Positions 1 to 4,350 of a stretch of DNA of 5,335 bases are shown one piece after another. The position numbers and the translations under genes were made by a program. This stretch comes from Microcaldota archaeon (lineage in GTDB: Archaea > Micrarchaeota > Micrarchaeia > Micrarchaeales > Micrarchaeaceae). Position 1 is the stretch's first letter; the number at the start of each line of letters is the position of its first letter. Location: positions 1-5,335 of the forward strand of contig JAKASM010000037.1 in assembly GCA_021819045.1 (NCBI GenBank), read 5' to 3'. The notes beneath the pieces are model-generated. The model saw only the letters and a list, made by a program, of their open reading frames with translations. It did no database searches and was not told the DNA's origin.

Positions 1-46
1 TTCTGAAGAATGAGGCAACATCTACAAGAACCGCTTCTGCCTCCAT
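1..46 (-). CDS. Start of an unidentified gene, cut by the window edge
   Basis: On the minus strand an ATG at 46-44 opens a frame of 15 codons that runs off the left edge (MEAEAVLVDVASFFR). It begins 38 nt after the CutA stop codon, on the same strand, and a copy of the repeated leader element lies just upstream, as it does before the cutA and kinase genes. That context is the main reason to call it a gene. The ATG inside the leader element is closed by a TAG that directly abuts this start, so the element itself is not part of the protein. The peptide is too short to assign a family. A rival ATG at 54-52 opens only a 10-codon frame. Confidence 0.5.
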   Translation of the reverse strand, partial: MEAEAVLVDVASFFR

Positions 47-51
47 CTACT

Positions 52-80
52 CATCCAACACTTTCATGGAAATTCTTAAA
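52..80 (-). repeat. Leader element, copy A (before the gene at 46)
   Basis: The minus strand carries the 22-nt core at 76-55: AGAATTTCC followed by ATGAAAGTGTTGG. It is preceded by TTTA (80-77). Two further copies lie at 405-426 and 968-989, each differing from this one by a single base. Here the core ends 8 nt before the proposed ATG at 46. A mini-frame starting at the ATG within the element reads MKVLDE and then stops at a TAG touching the gene's ATG. TTTAAG at the 5' side could act as a weak TATA box at about -30. The function is unknown. Confidence 0.8.
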
Positions 81-84
81 GAGT

Positions 85-402
85 TTATTTAATCGTATTA
101 CTCGCGATCCAGGAAAGGTACTCCATACTTCCGAAGATATCTGTCACGGTTATCTCTGGGAGCGCGTATCGGGACATGCGCTTTATCTCCTTTTCAACTT
201 TTGCATATACCTTTCTCTGGCTCTTTATGACCAACAGCCATTCCTTTGAGGTTTCGACCTTGCCTTTCCAGCGATAAGTACTGATTATCGGCCCTACAAC
301 CTGCACGCACGCAGCAAGCCTCTTGGCAACAAGCGTATTCGCCATACCGGTTGCGTGCCTCTTGGTGGCTGTTGTCGTAAGTATCTGCACATAGCGGTTC
401 AT
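85..402 (-). CDS. cutA: CutA1-family protein (divalent-cation tolerance / stress-related trimer)
   Basis: A 105-aa protein matching CutA1 over its whole length. It has an N-terminal strand (YVQILTTT), the helix and strand KRLAACVQVV, the STYRWKGKVE hairpin that follows, a long amphipathic stretch with the LLVIKSQ strand, and the C-terminal family signature YALPEITV...YLSWIAS. CutA1 proteins form very stable cytoplasmic trimers, bind Cu(II) in vitro and are linked to metal tolerance in Escherichia coli; their exact role in archaea is unclear. The frame is open five codons further up to an ATG at 417, but those codons (MKVLD) are the repeated leader element. In the other two copies that ATG is out of frame or closed by a stop, so the ATG at 402 is preferred. 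The gene lies 22 nt after the kinase stop, so the two are probably co-transcribed. Confidence 0.93.
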   Translation of the reverse strand: MNRYVQILTTTATKRHATGMANTLVAKRLAACVQVVGPIISTYRWKGKVETSKEWLLVIKSQRKVYAKVEKEIKRMSRYALPEITVTDIFGSMEYLSWIASNTIK

Positions 403-404
403 AT

Positions 405-426
405 CCAACACTTTCATGGAGATTCT
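405..426 (-). repeat. Leader element, copy B (before cutA)
   Basis: This is the same 22-nt core as copy A with one change (AGAATCTCC in place of AGAATTTCC on the minus strand), followed by the identical ATGAAAGTGTTGG. It fills essentially the whole gap between the kinase stop codon (427-425, which it overlaps by two bases) and the cutA ATG at 402. Only two bases (AT) separate the core from that ATG. TTAGAA at its 5' side lies about 25 nt before the ATG, a distance suitable for an archaeal TATA box of a leaderless transcript, but it is a poor TATA match. Confidence 0.85.
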
Positions 427-964
427 AACTTGTTATTATTTTAAATAATGCTCTGGGCGTCAGCGCCGCATCAACAGACCTGAAACCCATTTTCTTCGCC
501 CATTTATTATCCGCCTCTAGTTTACGCAGCACATGATCTCTTTGCGCTTTCGTTGCGCCGTAGGTTTTGCCGTGGATTTTGCTAAACTTCCCCCTTGCCC
601 TCTTGTGCAAGCGCGACAGAATCAGCTTCGTGTCGGCGTTCAGCCAATACAGCTCTTCGAAGAGGGGCATAACCTCATCAAGGTTCGCAGCATCGCTAAA
701 TGCGTACAATTCCCTGTGCTTGTATCTCATTAGCTCCCTTTTCAGCGCGTTTGTATTCCATCTCCAGTCAAAACCCTCTCTCTTGGCCCATTCGGATTTT
801 GTAGGCTTGCCTCTCGGGTTTCCCTCAGTGTCAACCCATATGCCAATTCCATCTGTGCTTCCATCAAGGACGTTTTTGCCATGCTTCTTGAAGTATTTTA
901 GGAGGGTGGTCTTGCCGCTCCCAGACACCCCAGCAATTAATACGAGCCGATGAGTACGCTTCAT
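425..964 (-). CDS. Small P-loop NTPase, nucleotide/nucleoside kinase-like
   Basis: A 179-aa single-domain P-loop protein. Walker A is GVSGSGKT at residues 12-19, right after the first hydrophobic strand (RLVLIAG), as in adenylate, shikimate and AAA_33-type kinases. A second hydrophobic strand around 86-90 (LYAFS) is followed by AANLDEV. Residues 105-118 (LYWLNADTKLILSRL) look like the strand plus Arg-containing helix before the lid of such kinases. A basic stretch at 118-133 could be the lid, and the end reads SVDAALTPRAL, like the DA-T-P closure of many small kinases. The substrate cannot be read from sequence; nucleotide, nucleoside or RNA/protein phosphorylation are all possible. The ATG at 964 lies three bases after leader copy C, whose internal ATG is out of frame, which fixes this start. 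It sits between the 86-aa gene upstream and cutA downstream. Confidence 0.82.
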   Translation of the reverse strand: MKRTHRLVLIAGVSGSGKTTLLKYFKKHGKNVLDGSTDGIGIWVDTEGNPRGKPTKSEWAKREGFDWRWNTNALKRELMRYKHRELYAFSDAANLDEVMPLFEELYWLNADTKLILSRLHKRARGKFSKIHGKTYGATKAQRDHVLRKLEADNKWAKKMGFRSVDAALTPRALFKIITS

Positions 965-967
965 ATC

Positions 968-989
968 CCAACACTTTCATAGAAATTCT
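968..989 (-). repeat. Leader element, copy C (before the kinase gene)
   Basis: This is the third copy of the 22-nt core, with one base different from copy A (TCTATG in place of TCCATG on the minus strand) and the same GAAAGTGTTGG. It lies within the 39-nt gap after the stop of the upstream 86-aa gene and ends 3 nt before the kinase ATG at 964. An extra G after the core puts the element's own ATG out of frame with the kinase, showing that the element is conserved as nucleotide sequence and not as an N-terminal peptide. TTTTAG just upstream resembles a weak TATA box. Confidence 0.85.
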
Positions 990-1003
990 AAAAGCGTTCT
1001 AAC

Positions 1004-1264
1004 CTATAAAGTTAAATTGTGCATGTTTGCATCAGCTTCTTGCTCAGCGTTTATTATGAGAGCCATGAACCCACCGTTGATATCACTATCACACAAAAAT
1101 CTACTCCATATCCTCTCCATCGCTTTCACTTCGTTCGGATGAGTTAATTCAATTATGCTCATTATCTTAATCCAATGCCCTTTCAAACTAGGATTTCCAT
1201 TAATTAACTCTCTAACCCACGCTCTGTATTTCCGTTCTAGCTCACTTATTGCCACCAAGCACAT
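1004..1264 (-). CDS. Hypothetical 86-aa protein
   Basis: I do not recognise this family. The protein is mostly predictable helix: an amphipathic first helix (ISELERKYRAWVRELI), a second segment (GHWIKIMSIIEL), then HPNEVKAMERIWSRFL and a C-terminal helix (GFMALIINAEQEA). It is rich in Trp and charged residues and has no Cys pair, no clear helix-turn-helix and no membrane span. The ATG at 1264 is chosen over an adjoining in-frame GTG at 1267 because it is the stronger start. A TATA-like run at 1290-1299 would place transcription initiation a few bases upstream of it. It is the first gene of the minus-strand run and the only one of the four without the repeated leader element. A role in regulating the run through the flanking half-sites is possible but not shown. 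Confidence 0.6.
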   Translation of the reverse strand: MCLVAISELERKYRAWVRELINGNPSLKGHWIKIMSIIELTHPNEVKAMERIWSRFLCDSDINGGFMALIINAEQEADANMHNLTL

Positions 1265-1275
1265 CACGCATTAAG

Positions 1276-1307
1276 TTTACTTTAGTAAAAATATATATAC
1301 TTTACTA
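1276..1307 (-). promoter_or_regulatory. TATA box with TTTACT/AGTAAA operator-like half-sites
   Basis: In the gap between the helicase remnant and the 86-aa gene, an A/T run (1290-1299, TATATATATT on the minus strand) lies about 30 nt before the ATG at 1264, the normal archaeal TATA position. Three 6-bp half-sites surround it: TTTACT (1276-1281), AGTAAA (1284-1289) and TTTACT (1301-1306). The first two form a close dyad with a 2-bp centre, and the outer pair TAGTAAA/TTTACTA (1283-1289 and 1301-1307) brackets the TATA box. A factor bound here would block TBP/TFB or polymerase, so a repressor operator is the natural reading. This is inference from layout only. Confidence 0.55.
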
Positions 1308-1310
1308 TAA

Positions 1311-2285
1311 TCATGCGGATCTTATCCTTGATTTGAAGAATTCCTCTGCGCTTTTATTCATAAAATAGACATAGACCCCTTTATGTGCACGTGACATTAA
1401 AACTCTATAAACATTTTTCATGTGATTGGTAAATTTTGATTTATCTCTCTTTGCCGCTGGGTCGTGGGACTTTTCCGGTATACCAATCCAAGTTTTATTT
1501 TCTCTATCATAAATAAAATCATCCCCGACTATTACACCTATGTAATCAAATTCGAATCCCTGTGAAGTATAAACCGTACCCACTTGTTCTATACCTTCTG
1601 GGAATGTTGGCCACTTCCAGAAGTTCTTCTTATTCTCCCAAGGCATTTCAAAATCGCCTATCTTAACATCATTGACCAACGTACCATCTGGCCTCGGTGG
1701 GCTCCATTTCCAGCAGAAACCAGCCACAATTCGAGCTGAATTCTGTTTTTCTTTATTTTTCTGGTAAATTGCATCCCTCAGCGCAGCCGGCGAATCAAAT
1801 ATCTTGAACTCAATTGGCTCATTTTTATCTAGAAGCCATATATCTGATGGTGTAATATCTAATGTGTTATCTAGCCATTGCATATACGTCTCTGAGCCTC
1901 CGCATCTAAACTGTGTCATCAATTCAAATTCAATTATCTCAGCATTAAACTTTTTGGCTGATTCTTTTATTAATTCTACATTTCCGACTTCATTTGGTCT
2001 AACAATCTGATGTTCGTCAAGGAAAAATACGGATAATCTAGAAGGCCTTATTATATCGTCGACCTGCGGGGCATCAGACTTCAAATTTGCTGGTACGCCA
2101 TAGTCTTTGCTATTTTTCCTTAATCGATGTGCCTCGTCGCAGATTAGAACATCAATCTCATTTTCTTTATGATGTGTAAAGCTGAAAAAGTACTTGAATC
2201 TATCTTTAGCTCTGCTTCCAACTACACTTTTTAGCGTCTTAGTGAAGGTAGCCGAGCCCGTGATATAGAAAACCTGCTTTCTAGC
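1311..2285 (-). pseudogene. 5'-truncated DUF2075 / superfamily 1 helicase-like ATPase
   Basis: The frame is open from just after a TAG at 2288-2286 to the TGA at 1313-1311 (324 codons). It holds the C-terminal part of a DUF2075-type ATPase, in order: FYITGSATFTKTL, the Walker B segment VLICDEAHRLRK (about residues 49-60), the sensor-like FFLDEHQIVRP, the Q-F-R segment LMTQFRCGG, the YTSQGFEFDYIGVIVG motif, and the terminal MKNVYRVLMSRAHKGVYVYF carrying the arginine-finger-like RVLMSR. Walker A and everything before it are absent. No ATG or GTG start occurs before a TTG at 2084, which lies after Walker B. ATP binding is therefore impossible as it stands. The break is at about 2285-2290, against the end of the neighbouring gene. 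The remnant is visibly AT-richer than that gene, which suggests foreign origin and deletion of the 5' half. Family members often accompany restriction-like or mobile genes. Confidence 0.85.
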
Positions 2286-2712
2286 CTAAACCAATGCCTT
2301 GCTGAGGCTTAATGTCAGGATTGCTCGTGTGCCTGCAGATCGCGTAATAGACTAGCCAGTAGCCCCCATGCTTTATGCTTTTCCCAACGCTTGGACTTGG
2401 CCCGTTCATGTCGATCGAGTGGGCGTCGACCCTGTTCTCTTTCTGGAGCTTGCTGAGCGCGTCGCTGAACGCCAGCTCGTGCTGCCCATTGCCCTCCTCG
2501 TCTGGCACAGTGCCGTATATCCCTAAGTAAATCTCCTCTTCTGTATAGGCGTGCTCCTGATGGCTTTCCAGGAAGTCCAGTATCATAGGCGGCATCTGCC
2601 CAGCCAGCTCTTCCCTCTTAGCCCCATCTGCCTTGAACTTGGCTATCTCCCTCTCTCTTACCTCGCGCCCGCGCCTCTCTATGTCATCCAATACATCCAT
2701 TCTTATTGGCAT
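2281..2712 (-). CDS. Hypothetical 143-aa protein, possible winged-helix domain
   Basis: I do not recognise a named family. Residues 6-40 form a highly charged, probably helical segment (DDIERRGREVREREIAKF). Residues 41-120 have a plausible winged-helix pattern: a helix MPPMILDFLESHQ, then YTEEEIYLGIYG, a recognition-helix-like FSDALSKLQKENRV, and a strand pair ending in GGYWLVYYAI. This suggests a DNA-binding protein, but it is a pattern judgement only. The ATG at 2712 is supported by a good Shine-Dalgarno match (AGGTGA) a few bases upstream and a TATA box beyond it. It follows the broken transposase by 56 bp. Its TAG stop overlaps the first codons of the helicase remnant, so its last residues (about QQGIGLG) could themselves come from the junction. 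Base composition is richer in G+C than the helicase remnant. Confidence 0.65.
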   Translation of the reverse strand: MPIRMDVLDDIERRGREVREREIAKFKADGAKREELAGQMPPMILDFLESHQEHAYTEEEIYLGIYGTVPDEEGNGQHELAFSDALSKLQKENRVDAHSIDMNGPSPSVGKSIKHGGYWLVYYAICRHTSNPDIKPQQGIGLG

Positions 2713-2716
2713 GATG

Positions 2717-2750
2717 TCACCTACGGTGTTTTGCTGGCTAAGTATTTATG
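2717..2750 (-). promoter_or_regulatory. TATA box and Shine-Dalgarno for the gene at 2712
   Basis: On the minus strand CATAAATAC (2750-2742) lies about 34 nt before the ATG at 2712, and AGGTGA (2722-2717) lies four bases before it. The latter matches the archaeal GGAGGTGAT ribosome-binding consensus. This implies a short leader of roughly 8-10 nt, with its own promoter independent of the transposase remnant upstream. Confidence 0.5.
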
Positions 2751-2768
2751 CGATTTGGAGATTTTGCT

Positions 2769-3383
2769 TTACTTCACTGCATCATACAATTCATGGAAGA
2801 ATTTCTTATCGTTCCTATTCGCAGGCGCGACCACAAAACACAGCGGAAGTTCTCTTTCTGCGTCTGCAATCATATGCAGTTTATATCCATAGACAAAGGC
2901 ATTTGCTGTACTTTTATTAGCGAACTGTTCCTTTTTCGATGGCGTTCTATGTCCTAATCTTGCTTCTAGATCGTTCTGTGAATGCGCGGATACATCAGTG
3001 CTGTCCTGTGCCATCAGTCTAACTTGTTTACCTTTCATAACCTGAGACGTTAAAAGTTCGTGGAGATCCTCCATTATTTTAGTTGCATGTTTTCTTACCT
3101 TGGAAAAGATTGTGAAATCAAAATGGCGTTTGTATCCTAAAATCTCTCCTAAGACGTCATTTGATAGGAATTCTGCCAGGTCTCTATCTGTTAGCACCTT
3201 AATCTGTTTTACAATCAATGCAACAATATGTTTGGCGTACTTTCGCGTATGCCCGTGCCTCTGTACAACAACTCTGGCAGCTGCCAGAACCTCATGTATT
3301 TTAGTTTTTAGGTCATCTATATTCACTGGATCGCCTTGACGCAGGGGATTTACAGTCGAAGAGAAAAGAGAACCTGCGTTCAA
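2769..3383 (-). pseudogene. Truncated IS4/IS5-like DDE transposase
   Basis: The frame encodes an N-terminal helical domain followed by the start of a DDE (Transposase_11-like) catalytic domain. The first catalytic Asp lies in MAQDSTD (D127 counting from the TTG at 3383), and the YGYKLHMIADAERELP segment (165-180) and VAPANRNDKKFF (185-196) follow. These are typical of the strands between the first and second catalytic Asp. The protein stops at residue 204 (...ELYDAVK), before the second Asp and the Glu, so it cannot transpose. The missing C-terminal half is not found downstream; the next gene's promoter begins within about 20 bp. Translation more likely begins at a GTG (3326-3324), preceded by a GGCGATC ribosome-binding-like site and lying a realistic distance from the TATA box, giving 185 aa. 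No terminal inverted repeats could be identified. Confidence 0.82.
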
Positions 3384-3388
3384 GGTGT

Positions 3389-3396
3389 TATATAAA
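3389..3396 (-). promoter_or_regulatory. TATA box upstream of the transposase remnant
   Basis: TTTATATAA on the minus strand is the best TATA match in the window. Initiation about 25 nt downstream would fall near 3368. That is after the TTG at 3383 but before the GTG at 3326, which is why the GTG is favoured as the translation start of the transposase fragment. Confidence 0.5.
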
Positions 3397-3451
3397 CAGA
3401 ACTATTTTAAGATTTCAACAGCCTACAAAATCACCAAACACAATAGGGGAA

Positions 3452-3496
3452 GCTGCCACTCCGCTTTAGAATACGCCCCAATCCAAGAGTGGTAGC
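3452..3496. other. Intergenic hairpin with a 10-bp stem
   Basis: GCTGCCACTC (3452-3461) pairs with GAGTGGTAGC (3487-3496) over ten consecutive positions, nine Watson-Crick and one G-T, around a 25-nt loop. It stands in a 244-bp region (3384-3627) with no coding frame worth calling. It could be part of a small RNA, a transcription-related hairpin, or a leftover end of the damaged insertion sequence. There is no T-run after it on either strand, so a simple terminator is unlikely. Confidence 0.45.
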
Positions 3497-3523
3497 CGAA
3501 TGATTTTCTGCGCACAGCATAAA

Positions 3524-3567
3524 TCTGTCCATAAACTCCATATTCTGTCCAAAAACCCAGAGTTTAT
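3524..3567. repeat. 20-bp imperfect tandem repeat with an inverted repeat
   Basis: TCTGTCCA occurs at 3524-3531 and again at 3544-3551. The two 20-bp units beginning there agree at about 14 of 20 positions. Overlapping them, ATAAACTC (3531-3538) and GAGTTTAT (3560-3567) are an exact 8-bp inverted repeat. The structure ends about 28 bp before the TATA box of the peptidase gene, a fitting place for an activator or repressor site. Confidence 0.5.
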
Positions 3568-3594
3568 GAACAAAGTTCAAGGAGTGCAAACGCT

Positions 3595-3604
3595 TAATAA
3601 TATA
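3595..3604 (+). promoter_or_regulatory. TATA box of the peptidase S51 gene
   Basis: TAATAATATA is centred about 28 nt before the ATG at 3628, with an A-containing BRE-like stretch (GCAAACGC) just upstream. No Shine-Dalgarno sequence precedes the ATG (AAATTTGTATTGCTTTT). The transcript is therefore probably leaderless or nearly so. Confidence 0.6.
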
Positions 3605-3627
3605 GTCTCAAAATTTGTATTGCTTTT

Positions 3628-4311
3628 ATGGTTAACGTTCTGATCTCAGGGGGTGGCGTAAAGTCTGACACAAGGCTTGCCAAACTAATAGTTTCGCTTA
3701 TTCCAAGGAATGGAAGATTACTCTACATACCAGTTGCAATGCCGACAAACAAATACAGTTTTGGCCAATGCTATGACTGGGTGACTGCAATATTCAGGCG
3801 CTATGGACTTGTGAGAATTGATATGATGACAGATCTTAGTGACAGAAAGTATGAAGACATTGCAAAATATTCCGCGGTTTTCATAGGCGGTGGAAACACT
3901 TTCCATCTATTGAACTTGATAAGAAAAACTGGCTTTGATCGCTTGCTTATAGAGTACATAAAAAGCAATAAGCCAGTCTATGGCGGCAGCGCAGGAGCCA
4001 TACTACTTGGTAAGGATATAGGCACAGCCTACTTTGGCGGTGATGCTGACAAGAACGAGGTTGGAATAAAGGATTTAAAGGGATTAAATTTTGTAAAAGG
4101 TTATTCGATAGCTTGCCATCAAAATAAGAAAAGCGATGTGAATGACGCAATGAGGTATTCGGTCAAAACTAGAATACCCACAATATCCCTTCCAGACGGA
4201 ACAGGCTTGCACGTCAAGGGCAAAAGAATACTTGTAGTTGGGCCAAACTCTGCCACTGTCTTCAAAGGAAAGACGAGAAAAGTATTCAAAGCCGGTTCTC
4301 TAATAATATAA
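3628..4311 (+). CDS. Peptidase S51 family protein (dipeptidase E-like)
   Basis: A 227-aa protein, close to the usual length of dipeptidase E (about 230 aa), with a class I glutamine-amidotransferase-like fold. The N-terminal strand and glycine turn (VLISGGG, 4-10) is followed by LLYIPVA. The IGGGNTFHLL motif is at 86-95. The nucleophile elbow is GGSAGAILLG (119-128) with predicted catalytic Ser121. IACHQN (161-166) supplies His164, and acidic residues at 139-144 lie where the family's third catalytic residue is expected. Bacterial PepE cleaves dipeptides with N-terminal Asp; other S51 members are cyanophycinases. The lack of cyanophycin-related genes and the short length favour an aspartyl dipeptidase-like cytoplasmic enzyme, but substrate is inferred. 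There is no signal peptide. It has its own promoter and converges with the nuclease gene, leaving a 39-bp gap. Confidence 0.88.
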   Translation: MVNVLISGGGVKSDTRLAKLIVSLIPRNGRLLYIPVAMPTNKYSFGQCYDWVTAIFRRYGLVRIDMMTDLSDRKYEDIAKYSAVFIGGGNTFHLLNLIRKTGFDRLLIEYIKSNKPVYGGSAGAILLGKDIGTAYFGGDADKNEVGIKDLKGLNFVKGYSIACHQNKKSDVNDAMRYSVKTRIPTISLPDGTGLHVKGKRILVVGPNSATVFKGKTRKVFKAGSLII

Positions 4312-4350
4312 AAAGCCTGGCGTGGCTAGAGCTGCATTCATCTTTGAGGA

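Noticed and set aside
405..426. Leader element as a box C/D small RNA or Shine-Dalgarno site
   Set aside because: It lacks RUGAUGA and CUGA boxes, and the bases before the start codon (GTGTTGGAT) do not match the 3' end of 16S rRNA in the usual way.
567..953. Plus-strand open frame of 128 codons opposite the kinase gene
   Set aside because: It is antisense to a clear P-loop protein and its translation is an unstructured Leu/Ser/Pro-rich sequence typical of a shadow frame.
47..1003. The three repeat copies as a CRISPR array
   Set aside because: The copies are separated by whole genes (about 350 and 560 bp), not by short uniform spacers, and no cas genes are present.
2289..2351. Extension of the helicase upstream through the TAG at 2288-2286
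   Set aside because: The frame upstream reads about 20 codons to another stop without any Walker A motif, so it is not simply a single nonsense mutation in an otherwise complete gene.
2551..2957. Overlapping plus-strand frames opposite the 143-aa gene and the transposase 3' end
   Set aside because: Their translations show no domain pattern, they overlap each other, and the minus strand has recognisable proteins with ribosome site and TATA box.
3718..4150. Minus-strand frames opposite the peptidase
   Set aside because: Shadow frames of the S51 gene, with no start signals and no family pattern.
4314..4327. AGCC/GGCT mini-hairpin in the convergent gap as a shared terminator
   Set aside because: The stem is only four base pairs with no T-run after it on either strand.
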